This document shows, in pieces, positions 43,216 through 55,195 of a DNA stretch of 64,000 nucleotides (positions within the stretch are counted from its first letter, which is position 1; each line of letters begins with the position of its first letter). The notes below the pieces were generated by a model. That model made no database searches and had not been told where the DNA came from. It saw nothing but the letters and a program-made list of their open reading frames with translations. Source of the stretch: Bos javanicus (lineage: Eukaryota > Chordata > Mammalia > Artiodactyla > Bovidae). The position numbers and the translations under genes are program-made. The stretch lies in NCBI RefSeq assembly GCF_032452875.1, contig NC_083881.1:62689689-62753688 (forward strand), read 5' to 3'.

Positions 43216-43822
43216 TCCATTCAGGCTGCTGTAACAAAAATACCATAAACCAGCTGGCTAATAAACAACAGAAATTTATTGCTCACAGTTCTGGAGCCTG
43301 GAAGTCCAAGATCAGGGTGCTATCATGATCAGGTGAAGGTCCTTTTCTAGGTCATAGATCTCTCATTGTGTCCTCATGTGGTGGAAGGGCCAAGCAAGCT
43401 CTCTGGGACCTCTTTTATAAGCACCTCATACCATTCACGGAGAAGGCAATGGCACCTCAGTCCAGTACTCTTGCCTGGAAAATCCTACGGATGGAGGAAC
43501 CTGGTAGGCTGCAGTCCATGGGGTCTTGAAGAGTTGGACACAACTGAGCGACTTCACTTTCCCTTTTAACTTTCATGCATTGTAGAAGGAAATGGCAACC
43601 CACTCCAGTGTTCTTGCCTGGAGAATCTCAGGGACGGGGGAGTCCGGTGGGCTGCCGTCTATGGGGTCACACAGAGTCGGACACAACTGAGATGACTTAG
43701 CAGCATACCATTCATGAAGGCTCCACTCTCAAGACCTAAACAATCCCCAAAGACCCTACTTCCTAATACTATTACATTAATGGTTAGGTTCTCAACATAC
43801 AGATTTTAGGAGGATGCAAACA
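43216..43822 (-). mobile_element. MLT1-type LTR, split by a BOV-A2
   Basis: TCCATTCAGGCTGCTGTAAC, ACAACAGAAATTTATTGCTC and ATTAATGGTTAGGTTCTCAAC, interrupted at 43438-43703. Confidence 0.87.
43438..43703 (+). mobile_element. BOV-A2 SINE inside MLT1
   Basis: Two Bov-A monomers, plus orientation, ending GATGACTTAGCAG. Perfect 11-bp duplication CATACCATTCA at 43427-43437 and 43704-43714. Confidence 0.97.
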
Positions 43823-44239
43823 TTTAGATGTAGCAATTTCCTTTCCTTTCCCAGCTCCTAAAGGAAGATTGATTGATTCATGGCCCTTTCTCCAACTTCA
43901 AAGCCAGCAACATTCGGCCAAGAACTTTCCATGCGGCCATCTTTCTACCATTCTCTTCCACTTTTAAGGACTTTCATAATTACATTGGTGTCACTAGATA
44001 TTCCAGAATAATCTCCCTATATTAAAGTGAGCTGATTGGCAACCTTAATTCACCACTGACACACGGGATAACAAGTTCAGAGCTTTCTGGGATTAAAGCA
44101 CGGACACCTCAGGAGCAGCAGAGGAGAGCATTAATTATATGGCCCAAACATGATAACTGAAATCAGTAGCCTATTAGAGCAAAAGTCAAGAAGATGGCAG
44201 TCTCCTTGAGACAAATGTCTTTTTGAAAAGTTGTAATAA

Positions 44240-44448
44240 ATTGTTCTTTTGTCTGACTCTTTGCGACCGACTCTTTGTCCGAGTCTTTGCATGGACCGTA
44301 GTCCGCCAGGCTCCTCTGTCCTCCAGGCAAGAATACTGGGGTGGGTAGCCACTCCCTTCTCCAGGAGTTCTTCCGACCCAGGGATTGAACCCTGGTCTCC
44401 TGCATTGCAGGCGGATTCTTTACTGTCTGAACCACCAGGGAAGCCCCC
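44240..44448 (-). mobile_element. Bov-tA SINE with internal duplication
   Basis: Inverted element ending GAACCACCAGGGAAGCCCCC. GACTCTTTG(C/T) recurs three times at about 44251-44290, a small local duplication in the Bov-A end. Confidence 0.92.
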
Positions 44449-44806
44449 TTTCCATAACTGAATTGCCTTTTATATTCACCAGGGAAGGTAGTTATGCTTC
44501 GAATGTCCTAGTTAATTATTTTGTACATTAGGATTTATATACATTTGATTTTATTAAAGCAAGATTCACATCTTTTACATTGTTAACACATTTGTTTTCT
44601 ATTAAGTCTGTGTGAGGGTTATTATGGAAGAGTTTTCACATTAATAAAAGGACTAGGAATTTGCCATTTTTGAAGTATATGATGCAGGTGTTTTTAGGGA
44701 TGGATTTTTTAGAAGAGAAGCTAATGGCAAGTTTAATCCTATTTTCCCTCTTTTATATAAAATGAATAACTTAATAGGCTAACTATGATTCTATACTGTG
44801 GTTTTT

Positions 44807-45135
44807 CAGTTCAGTTCAGTTCCGTTCAGTCACTCAGTCGTGTCCGACTCTTTGTGACCCCATGAATCACAGCACGCCAGGCCTCCCTGTCCATCACCAA
44901 CTCCCGGAGTTTACTCAGACTCATGTCCATTGAGTCGGTGATGCCATCCAGCCATCTCATCCTCTGTCGTCCCCTTCTCCTCCTGCCCCCAATCACTTCC
45001 AGCATCAGAGTCTTTTCCAATGAGTCAACTCTTCGCATGAGGTGGCCAAAGTACTGGAGTTTCAGCTTTAGCATTATTCCTTCCAAAGAAATCCCAGGAC
45101 TGATCTCCTTCAGAATGGACTGGTTGGATCTCCAA
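44807..45135 (-). mobile_element. BovB 3' fragment
   Basis: CAGTTCAGTTCAGTTCCGTTC to GGTTGGATCTCCAA. A 7-bp duplication GGTTTTT at 44800-44806 and 45136-45142. Close to the young BovB sequence. Confidence 0.95.
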
Positions 45136-45389
45136 GGTTTTTAACTGTCACTAAATGCTATTAAGTGGAAATATAGACTATGAAAATATAAATGCAAATT
45201 CATAGTTCTCTTGATGTTAAGAGTTATTGTAATTTACTTACTAAGGAATTCCATGTAAATCAGAAATCACTTCATGTAAGTATTCTTTAGACAGCATAAA
45301 CAGGGTAAAATGGACCCTAATTAGTACATTTCTTAATTATTCTTCCTAATTGTGAAATTTAGCTCTCTCTTTAGCTATTTCAGAGGCAC

Positions 45390-45580
45390 TACTAAACTTG
45401 AGCATCACTATTTACACGACCCTGCAAGGTCATTAGTTATCGCTGTTTCACAGATAATCAAACGAAGACTCAGAAAGGTTAAGTAAGTTGTCCAAAGTCA
45501 CAGAGATGAAAAGTCATATTTGGGGAGCCCACAATTAAATCTGAGTGTACCCGATTCCAAAGTTCATACACTTTCGATTG
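45390..45580 (-). mobile_element. MIR
   Basis: TTCACAGATAATCAAACGAAG, CAGAAAGGTTAAGTAAGTTG and TCCAAAGTCACAGAG are inverted MIR blocks. Confidence 0.78.
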
Positions 45581-45885
45581 CAATGCACCAGGAATCCTTG
45601 ATGTTCACATTTTGGACAAAAACTCAGCAAAATGTTTGACTTGTGGTTGCAGATAAATTTCAGGACTGATGCCATATTCTTCTTTATAGGAATTGCATTT
45701 CAACATAAGCACCACAAGAAAGCATCTAGATTCCTTATGCTTTAGAGTTTATTTCTTTAACTCTTGACAGTAAGAAGGAATATAATCCTTAATCCTTGAT
45801 GATCTGTAAAAGTCAGGTTTATAAATGTGCAAGAGAGTCTGACAGCAAAGACAGTTATGGTTCTGAGAGAGAGAGTCTTGATCAC

Positions 45886-46074
45886 TCAGTCGTGTCCGAC
45901 TCTTTGCAACCCCATGGACTGTGGCCCACCAGGCTCCTCTGTTCATGGGGTTTCCCAGGCAAGAATACTGGAGTGGGTTGCCATGCCCTTCTCCAGGGGA
46001 TCTTCTCGACCCAGAGAACAAACCTAGGTCTCCTGCATTGCAGGCAGATTCTTTACCATCTGCGCCACCAGAGA
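45886..46074 (-). mobile_element. Bov-tA SINE
   Basis: ATCACTCAGTCGTGTCCGAC to CCATCTGCGCCACCAGAGAA, inverted; preceded by a short GAGAGAGAG run. Confidence 0.94.
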
Positions 46075-46499
46075 AATAGTGCATGTAAATTTTGGTGTAT
46101 TACATTTTTGTTGTTCGGTTCAAAATATTTCTACATTGGAATGTAAATCTTTTTAATTCATGGATTATTTAGAAATGTATAGTTTGGTTTCCATTTACAG
46201 ATTTTCTATTTGTCTTTTTAATATTGAGTCCTAGCTTTGTTCCCCTGAGTACACAGAGTACAAAGAGTATAGTCTGTGATTTTGATAATTTATAATGTTT
46301 TGGAAAAAACTCCTGTGGCCAGCATATAGTCAATATTGTTAAATATATTTGAGAGGAAAAGTTGTGTATTTTGTAATTTTTAAGATTATCATTCATCATG
46401 TATTGTCAATTAACTGCATCAATTAATTGTATCATTAAAGCATTCTTTATCTCTACCTTCTTTCATTACTTATTCTATAAGTGATTGGGTAAATGTGTG

Positions 46500-47280
46500 G
46501 AGTAAAGAGTTAGAATTTTTGTATTAATATAGTCTGATGTTTGTTGCTTTTTAATTGGAATATTTAGTCAGTTTATATATTATAGTAATCATAATAATTA
46601 GTGAAATGTGTTTATGATCAACTCTTCAATGTTACTATTTCTTCCTATTTATCCTATCATTTTCTCTTCTCTCCCACCTTTTTTTTTTTTTTTTGCTTCT
46701 TTTGGGAATCAAGTAATTTTAAAAATTATTTTCCTGCTGTATTAGTTTGTTAGCTATACATCCTTTTGTTAATCTTTTAATGGATACTACAAGGATTACA
46801 TTGTGCACCTTACCTTATTAGAGACTATTATGAATTAGGACGGGCTTTCCAGATGGCGCTAGTGGTAAAGAACCCACCTGCCAATGCAATGAAGTGTGGG
46901 TTCAATCCCTGGGTTGGGAAGATCCCCTGGAGTAGAGAATTGCAACCCACTCCAGTATTCTTGCCTGGAGAATTCTATGGACAGAGGAGCCTGGCAAGCT
47001 ACAGTCCATGGGGTCACAAAGAATTTAACATGACTGAATCGACTTAGCATGTATGCACATTAATTAGGATTTTGACCAGAATATAAGAATTTTAGAAAAC
47101 TTTGATTCTCATCTTCTCTTACCTTTTGTGCTAATGTTACCCTATATTTTGAATCTATACACGTTAACCCCTATAATACATTGGGGTTTATAAAGTTAGT
47201 ATTCATTTAAATTCATACATCTGCCCTTTCTATATCCCTATATTTCCATATAGGATCATTTTTCTTCTGCTTAAACAATG
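46500..47280 (-). mobile_element. Probable old L1-derived segment
   Basis: T-rich text such as TTTTTAATTGGAATATTTAGTC and TTCTTCCTATTTATCC resembles antisense L1. Much diverged; borders uncertain. Interrupted by the SINE at 46841-47061. Confidence 0.4.
46841..47061 (+). mobile_element. Bov-tA SINE
   Basis: GGCTTTCCAGATGGCGCTAG head to GACTTAGCATGTATGCAC tail. An 8-bp duplication AATTAGGA at 46833-46840 and 47062-47069. Confidence 0.95.
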
Positions 47281-47354
47281 CTTCAGAAATGTATGTAACC
47301 CTATTGAAACAATACCCTCAGTTTTTGACTGAAATGTCTTATGTCACTTTCATT

Positions 47355-47530
47355 TAAAATTTTTAATTAAACTTTTATTTTGAGATAAGTGTAGATTCTC
47401 ATGCAGTTGTGAGCAACAATACAGAAAGAACCCATATGCTCTCTCTTCGCTTTCCCCCTAAAGGTAATATCTTGCAAAGCTGTAGTAGAGTGTTACAACC
47501 AGGATATTGACATTAATACAATCAAAATAC
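47355..47530 (-). mobile_element. L1M 3' UTR fragment
   Basis: TTTTATTTTGAGATAAGTGTAG, CATGCAGTTGTGAGCAACAATAC and ACAACCAGGATATTGACATT (short blocks) are inverted mammalian L1 3' text. Confidence 0.75.
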
Positions 47531-47956
47531 ACAAAGTTTGTCTCTCCAGTTTTGAGAATGCTAGGAGTCCTGTACTACTTGGGGATTATCAAGTAGTTTG
47601 AGGGAAAACATAACAGAAAATGTGGAGATTGTTGGGCTTATATCAATATATTTTCTTTTTATCTGAGATCTTGGTACTTAAAGATTTTGCTGCCTTTTCT
47701 ACTCTTTGATGCCTTCCAGTCACTTAAAAAAAAAATCTACCCATTATTATCTCAGTGAAGATATTAGTTTGAACACAAAAAAACTCCTTTATACTGTGAA
47801 ACAAAAATTACTGAAGCCTGTGAGACCCAAACATTTGCTTCAGTTAGGACTATAAAAGTTGGGGTGATTTTATTCAGGATATTTTCAGTATTTTACTTTG
47901 CCCATTTTCTTTGATTCAAGTCTTCTGGATTAAGCTTTCTTGGCATATTACTCCTT

Positions 47957-48167
47957 GTGTTGCGTGTGTTAGCTCAGTTGTGTCCAGCTCTTTGAGACCC
48001 CGTGGACTGTAGGCTGCCAGGCTCCTCTGTCCATGGGGATTCTCCAGGCAAGAATACTGGAGTGGGTAGCCATTCCCTTCTCCAGGTGGTCTTCCCGACC
48101 CAGGGATTGAACCTGTGTTTCCTGCATCGAAGGCAGATTCTTTACTGTCTGAACCACCAGGGAAGCC
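47957..48167 (-). mobile_element. Bov-tA SINE
   Basis: TGTGTTGCGTGTGTTAGCTC to TGAACCACCAGGGAAGCC. Perfect 13-bp duplication CATATTACTCCTT at 47944-47956 and 48168-48180. Confidence 0.97.
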
Positions 48168-48362
48168 CATATTACTCCTTAGGCCAAAGCTAAATTAAGA
48201 TAAGCAGAGTTCTCAAGTGCAAAAAAGATCAGTTGGGCTTCCCCCAATACTAAGAAATTAAAAATAAAACAACCCCCAAGTATAAAATAGCCAAAAGAAA
48301 TAATCCAATGCTTTTCAAAAATATATCAAATGTAAATTATCTCCAAAATCTATGGAGCTAAG

Positions 48363-48552
48363 TTTCCTGGTGTAGATACTGACTCTGCCATGTACTAGAC
48401 AGGCAAGTTATTTAACTGCTCTATGCTTAAGTTTCTTTAGTTTTGAAATGTGGAAAAGAATACCTCCTACCTCATAGTTATTATACTGAATGATTTAATA
48501 CACCTATAGCACTTAGAAAGATACTCCGGATATAGTGGGTGCTCAACTGATC
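48363..48552 (+). mobile_element. MIR
   Basis: GACTCTGCCATGTACTAG, GGCAAGTTATTTAACTGCTC, TACCTCATAGTTATTATAC and AGTGGGTGCTCAACTG in MIR order. Confidence 0.83.
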
Positions 48553-48831
48553 AGTTAATGTAAAAGATTACCCAATATCAACAGCAATAGCCATAAAATA
48601 CATCAGTATAAAACTTATGTGCACTTATAATAAACATGATTTAGTAGGGATAAATTTGATTTACTTGACAAATTTACTTAAACTCATTCATTGCTAGAAA
48701 ATTTTGTGATTACTCAGTATTTTTTCTTCCTTCCTTGGCCTTTTTTGGGGGTTGAAAGGAGGCTCTCCTTTGTTAGCAGAAAGAAAAAAAGAACTATTTC
48801 TTTCTCTGCATTTATTTCCCAGTAGAGGAAG

Positions 48832-49032
48832 TTTCCTGGGTAGCTCAGCTGGTAAAGAATCCACCTGCAATGCAGGAGACCTGGACTTGATCCCTGGGCT
48901 GGGGAGATCCCCTGGAGGAGGGCATGGCAACCCACTCTGGTATTCTTCCCTGGAGAATCCCCATGGACAGAGGACCCTGGTGGGCTACAGTCCATGGGGT
49001 CGCAAAGAGTCCAACATGACTAAGCACAGAGG
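48832..49032 (+). mobile_element. Bov-tA SINE
   Basis: TTTCCTGGGTAGCTCAGCTGG head to GAGTCCAACATGACTAAGCAC tail. Confidence 0.94.
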
Positions 49033-49037
49033 CGTCA

Positions 49038-49160
49038 CCAACATTTATTGAGCACACATGGTGTTGTGGGCCCTAGGCTAACCACAGAGTTGTAGAGATG
49101 AGTAAGATTCATCTTTTTCCTGAAGGTCTTTATAAACTTATCAGAATCAGACAGATAAAT
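49038..49160 (-). mobile_element. L2 LINE 3' fragment
   Basis: CAACATTTATTGAGCACACATGG and GGCCCTAGGCTAACCAC (short blocks), inverted L2 end. Confidence 0.65.
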
Positions 49161-49746
49161 AAGAATTGATATACCTTGAGCCACTTACCCTGAGGCAGGG
49201 TGTCAGAAATTTAGAAAACCTTAACTTTGTAATCCTCATACCCACCTTAGGATGTAGGCATTGAGTAACTTGCCCAGATGAGGTTTGAACCCAATGCTTC
49301 TAAAAACTTTGAAAAGTGGGAAGGTCTATGGCCTTCCCACTAATGTTGAGATAGTGACACAGCAACACTTCTACCTAGAAATAAAAGGCTAATTATAGTT
49401 GTCTACTCATGGTCTAAACCACCTGTTAATTCAAGTGTGTGAACCCAAGTTAGACTGCTTGTTTAGTGGCATTTACCAGTTATTTCCGGCAAAGTGGTCA
49501 AACTAATAATAGGCAACTTTGACATTCATATAGCAAGTGAAAGCTATGGTGCAGTGCTATTTTGGAAGGGGTATTTTTAAATTCAGTGAGTCATGTTCAC
49601 CTAAAAAAATGAGTTTTTGTTTAAAAAAGAAAATGACTCATATTCTCTTCAACATGGTGGGTTGTGTTGGAGAAGGCCCTCATGTGTATTTCCTATGATA
49701 TTTTCAACTACATTTGGATTAATTAGCCAGACTGGTAGCAACCTGG

Positions 49747-49975
49747 GGTTTCCCAAGTGGCGCTAGTGGTAAAGGACCCGCCTGCCAGTGCAGGAGACAA
49801 AAGAGACGCGGGTTTGATCCCTGGGTCAGGAAGATCCCCTGGAGGAGGGTATGGCAACCCACTGCAGTATTCTTTCCTGGAGAATCCCATGGACAGAGGA
49901 GCTTGCCAGGCTAGAGGCCATCGTATCACAAAGAGTCTGACATGACAGAAGCGACTTAGCATGCATGCGTGACGA
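49747..49975 (+). mobile_element. Bov-tA SINE
   Basis: GTTTCCCAAGTGGCGCTAGTG head to GCGACTTAGCATGCATGCG tail. Followed almost at once by a second copy in the same orientation. Confidence 0.94.
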
Positions 49976-50180
49976 TTTTAGACTTTCTGGTGGCCTAGAT
50001 GATAAAGAAACTGCCTGCAATGCAGGAGAGCCGGGTTCAATCCTTGGATCAGGAAGATCCCCTGGAGAAGAAAATTCACTCCAGTATTCTTGCCTGGGGA
50101 ATTCAACGGACAGAGGACCCCGGCAGGCTACAGTCCACGGGGTCGCAAAGAATCAGACATGACTAAGCGAACAACACTTT
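49976..50180 (+). mobile_element. Bov-tA SINE, tandem with the previous one
   Basis: GACTTTCTGGTGGCCTAGATG head, box B-like GGGTTCAATCC, tail CATGACTAAGCGAAC. A different subfamily from its neighbour, so two insertions rather than a duplication. Confidence 0.93.
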
Positions 50181-52218
50181 CACTGAGCTCCAAAGAGATC
50201 ACTACCACAATTTCAACCCTGCAGAAGACCAGTAACTTACTTTGCTGTAAGAGGAATCTCTAATTCTAGATGATTTCCAAAGGTAAATCAGTGATGGCAG
50301 GTTGGAAGCATGTTACAGAGAAAAGAATGACAACTATCCACTTTTCATTTGGAAGGTCAGTCCACTGATAATTTTAACTTACAATGAGTGCCTAAGTCAG
50401 TATACAATAAAGTATTCTAAATCTTAAAAGACTTAGAAATATAGAAAATTCAAAATGAAAAAGTGTGGGTATTGGTTAAATCTTAAACTAATTTAAGGCC
50501 AGAATTTTAGGAATTTTTAGAACTGGTAACTTGTTTCAGAGGACATCACCTATAGGCAAACTGTGGTACTGCAGTCTGCATAAAGGAAGTGCTGATCAGG
50601 CAGCTGTGGATTAAAGCAAGCCGTTCAGAGCACATGGGGCCCTAGAAGTCTAGAAGGAAATGCTTTCTTTCCTCTCCTCCCACTCCCCTCATTGCTGTGA
50701 TGTGCATTTCTGACAGAAAACCAGAACCCTCCACTGGAACAAAGCACAAATTTGTGAATTGTGACAGCAGCCTAAATCTGCCATTGGTGCAACATCCTGA
50801 GGCATTGAGATAGACCTTGGAATCAATGAGCCAATGGTCCTGGTGCTAATAGGTACATTTTCCGCTGTCATTATCTGAAATGCAAGGGGGAGCTTTCCTT
50901 GCAGCATTACACTTTAATGTTACTTTTGCAGTGCTATAGCTAATAATAGCATCAGGAAGCTATCTTTTCAAATAAAAATGTATCTTTTCTCCCAGTTGGG
51001 GCTAGGACAGAAGTAAAGGAAGAGGGAGATGGGACAGGAGGATTCTATGGTCAGACAATTTGAACATTGGTCTTATTGTTCTAGAAGCAATTCCTGACTG
51101 GAACCGAAGAAATTTCATTCTTTTGCAGTGACATAAATGTAATCTGCTCAGCTGGCTTAACTTCCACTTGTATTTTGTAGCACCCTAGTCTTTTTTTTTT
51201 TTTCCTGTTTAAAGAAGCCAGACTAGATATCCCAATAACTCTAGCATGGGAAGATCCTTCAGGTTTTGAGAGCAGTCTTTTCTCCTTGCCTTTTAATCTC
51301 TTTCCTCTTTGAATGTGTATACATTTTCTGAATGTATTTTTCAGAAGAACTTCCTCTGGATTTCATTTCATTTTATTGAATGGACTTCCTGTTAATTAAA
51401 AGGGAGAAGGAACTGGGAAATAAGCCCTTGTGTGTGGTATTAGAAGTAAGTGAGGCTGGTCCTAAGGGAAACGAAGCTGAAGTTAGAAGACAAGCAGAGC
51501 GGTCCTTTTCTTCTGCTGTCCTGGACTTTCACTGAGGTTTGTGTTTGGGGACACTTACCCATTTTTTTCCATGCTGAGTCCCAAGGGGACGTGGACAAGA
51601 GTGCTTTGAAGGGGAGAATTTGGCAACTGTATGGTGACCCCTAAAGTAAAAGTCCCAAAAAAGTTTTCAGTGTCAAGTATTTTAAAGCAGCACTGCTCTG
51701 AAGCTCTTTCAGTGGTTCATTCCTGCGTAGACAGTTCACAATGTACGGATCCCGAATTCATCTCACCTGACTCCCCATCCTAGTTGATGTGAGGCTCATC
51801 AGACTCGGATCTGACTCAGGGCCACCACACCCCATGTTTCTCCTCTGTCTTGCCATGACCAGCATGGTCTCAGTACAAGGATGTGGATTCTTAGATCATT
51901 TTAAAAATATCTTTTCTTCCAGCTCCCTTTTGAGCTTCAGTTTTTATTCCATTTACTGACGAACAGATTTAATTAGCTTGGAATACTACTCCCAGAATTT
52001 CTCAGTTCTTTCCTTCTGTTCTACAGAGAGAGAGCCACGAGCTTCACGCTGGTAACGGTGGGACTAGTAGGACTCGAGAGGGGCATGCCTTTTCCTGCCG
52101 AGAACTGTAAGGAACAGACCCCCACAGCCCTGAAGAGGAAAGTTGCAGGCACTTTGCAGTCACCACTTCAAGGGCTGAGGTTGTCGGGGAGCTGTCCGTG
52201 ATGGGTGGTGGGGTGTGC
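50181..52218. other. Repeat-poor non-coding DNA
   Basis: No young repeat in about 2 kb. T-run at about 51191-51203. No coding pattern. Confidence 0.45.
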
Positions 52219-52258
52219 ACACAGACACACACACGCACTCACACACACATACACACCG
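52219..52258. repeat. (CA)n-like microsatellite
   Basis: Interrupted CA repeat just upstream of the promoter-like block; likely polymorphic. Confidence 0.93.
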
Positions 52259-52299
52259 CAGTGACAGATGACCTATTGAAATAATTTCAGAGCTGTTCT

Positions 52300-52520
52300 G
52301 TGGTTGCTACGACAACCAATGCTCTCTTGGCTTTCATCTGGCCATGTGACAGGGACTTTGACGTCAGCTAGAGGCAGAGCCTGTGGCTGAGTCCGCACAG
52401 TCAAAGGCCTGTGAGAGGCTGGGTGGGTGCTGGCCGCTGCCGCTGCTCTCCACGCTGCTGCTTCTGCGTCCAGGGGCTGCGGAGCATGGACTGTTAAATC
52501 TTGCACTTCTGCTGTGTGAG
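52300..52520 (+). promoter_or_regulatory. Candidate promoter and non-coding first exon
   Basis: Seen in order: an X-box-like inverted repeat GTTGCTACGACAAC (52303-52316) running into CCAAT (52316-52320), a CATGTGAC E-box (52344-52351), a full CRE palindrome TGACGTCA (52359-52366), a GC-rich stretch with CTGCCGCTGC, and a splice-donor match GAG|GTAATC at 52520/52521. This arrangement is known from cAMP-responsive, often neuronal or endocrine promoters (CREB/ATF, RFX, NF-Y). No repeat overlaps it. I do not recognise the gene, and a transcript is inferred, not shown. The plus direction rests on the donor only. Confidence 0.5.
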
Positions 52521-54634
52521 GTAATCAGTTTGCTTTATATACAATAGTAAGATGTGTTTATAAATCACAGCGGCTTTCCCCTCTCTCTCACCTCTTACAA
52601 GTTTGTCTTCATGAGCAATTATTGTTGTACCCGGAGAAAAAAATGTGAAGCAGCTTCTACTTGTTCATTTGGGGCGGAATCTCTGGCATTTGGTTAAATT
52701 TGGATTCATGTTCTGGGAAGTAGGTTAAAATATAATCGCCTCCCTTGTTCAGTACTTGCTAACATGACATAGTTTAGAGATACAGACTTTGCAGCTTGAG
52801 CCAGATATTCCCCGTTGAATTCCAGGAATCTCCCCTTCAGTATTGTTTCGAGTTTAAAGACGCCAGCACAGCTTAGCAATAAGGGGCTAAGTTTGCCTTT
52901 TTATATATATGTATGTATTTGCTACCATATTCTGAATCAGCCTAGGATAGTTCGGAATGTGGTCTCTGTCTTGTTTGTAGCGTTCATAAGGAGCAACAAT
53001 TAGGCACAGTGGTAAAGAACGTTACAGTTTGAAACAAAAGTTGGGGGTTTTCTAGTAAATCAAGTATTCTGAAAATACCAGGGAAAACTGTCAACAGCTT
53101 CCTGTTTAGAGAAAAATACTCCGGACTGTGCCAAGGAAGTTGGGGTGGGACCCCTGACATGTGCGCATGCCGTTGCTTTTTGGTTGTTTGAGCAAACGTG
53201 CACATTTGCAGTATCTTCCTCTGAAAATTCAGCTGTGAAAAGGAAAGTGTTGGATGGGCTTCACTAAGGCATCATGTAAGCTACTTTTGTACTTCAAAAT
53301 TGAAATAATTACCTAGAGAAGAAAGCAATAGCCCTAAAACTAAATTATCATGGGTAGATCTACTTTAATTCAAACACAGATAAAAATAGTCACCAAAAAT
53401 TGTTCTAGTTCTTCAATGAGTAATTTGATAACTGTGATTAATAAGGCTTTTTATCTCTATTCCTATAACAATATGTACTGCAAATTGGAGGAGGGGGGAT
53501 TTGCGTTGCTGTAGTTCATTTCTTCCCCAGGTTGAGTAATTTTGAATTTTCTGTCATTGCATACAAGTTGGATGATGTTTGTAGCTTGTAATTCAAATAA
53601 AACCTCTGGTATTGAAGTTAATTGAAGCCTAGATTTATAGCCAGCTAGCTAAATCTTACAGATGTAACTGGAAAAAAAGAAAATTTTAGAGCACCACATT
53701 TAATATACCTACTGATGAATAGAAAATAATGATTTGACCATTTAAATGAAGAATACATATTTTTTAATATGTAAGCTATATATCAATTTAATGCAAGAAT
53801 AATATTGTTCTTTTCTATATTCTTTATTAGTTTCTGAATTCTGATCACCTTTATTTTACTCTTGGAGATGAATAAACAGTATTTAACTTCAAAAATAAGT
53901 TGTGAGTGTACAAATAATTTCTCAATAACTTTCAATGAGTGAATATTCATTTGACTTGCTGGCATTCGATATGTCTATTTTTGGCCAGAGTCTCCATGGA
54001 GGATTTTCCAAAAAATCTAACGTGCTTACTCTCCAGGCACAACTACTGAGGCATTATCTCATTGTTTAATTTGTCTCATAATAACTCAGAGGTCATATTC
54101 TTAACACTCCTAGAAATATGTTCATTGATTTGCAATGCTTCCAGTAAGTATGAATAGGACCAATAGCCAGCAGCACTGTCATTTAAAAGCAGTATCTTTG
54201 ATGGGGTACTTTGATGTTAGCTTCTTTTACTCAAAATTAGGAATTATCATTAAAATTTTTCCAGGAAGCAATGATTTTCTTGATGCTCTCTATATGCTTT
54301 AGAGTTATAAAATAATTGTATTCAATGCCCTAATAAAACAGATTGGATTTCAGCAACACAAAATAAGTAAACAATTCAATGTTGATTGGCAAAATGTCAA
54401 TGACAAAGTTTATCATTAGAAGAAAGCAGCCTTTCTAATAATAACGGAGATTCTTCAGAATCTACAGGTCTTTCCTTATGGCAAAATAAGGGGGTGGAAA
54501 GACTCTCATCAGAATCATCTATTTACAGCATTGAGACTGTGTTGATTTCAGGTTAAGTTTGCTTCAACTTCAAAACATACTAGCAAGGAATGATTTACTC
54601 TAGAAACCTGGGTGTTGCATGTCAACTGCTTTCA
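52521..54634. other. Repeat-poor AT-rich interval
   Basis: About 2.1 kb without a recognisable repeat, directly downstream of the promoter candidate. If that exon is real, this is the start of its first intron. No coding pattern. Confidence 0.45.
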
Positions 54635-55195
54635 GTTTTAGGGACTGTAACCTTTTGGATGTCATAGACCTTTTATCAGGCTGACAAAGCCTATAGGTTC
54701 TTTTTAGAGTGATGTTTTTAAATGCATAATAAAGTATGCAGGATTACAAAGGAAACTACTTTTATTGAAATACATTCACCAGATTTTCAAAAATTGTGAA
54801 ATGTGTGTTGTTAATAATTCATTATTAAATAAACCAAATTGGCAGCAGCTATAATAACTACCATAATTGTGAAGCAGAAATGAGTGTAAAAGGTATTTTG
54901 AGATGGCTACAGTGACTGTAATAGGAAGTGAGAATATTTGTGACTTCTCTTGGCAACAAAATCACGGGACGGTGGTAGGTGGTTTGTGGCCTACATTTTA
55001 ATTGAAAGATACTAAATTTCAGTTTGAGGTTGGTGAAACTAAAGATATAATATTTTTCCCATCCAAGTTCCTGGATCCTGTGAAGTCTGTCCACCTCTGA
55101 GTTAAATGATATGCAAGCTAGTGATGCTGAAAGGTCTTGGAACCGCACTGGACAAAACCCACACCACTGTTTCCATATCAGTTCCACTGCATCTG
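54635..55195. mobile_element. Decayed hAT-like non-autonomous DNA transposon
   Basis: TTTTAAATGCATAATAAAGTATG, AGGATTACAAAGGAAAC, ATTTTGAGATGGCTACAG, TTTCAGTTTGAGGTTGGTG and CCCATCCAAGTTCCTGGATC (short blocks) follow an old placental hAT element that I recognise by text but cannot name. Ends are eroded. Confidence 0.55.
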
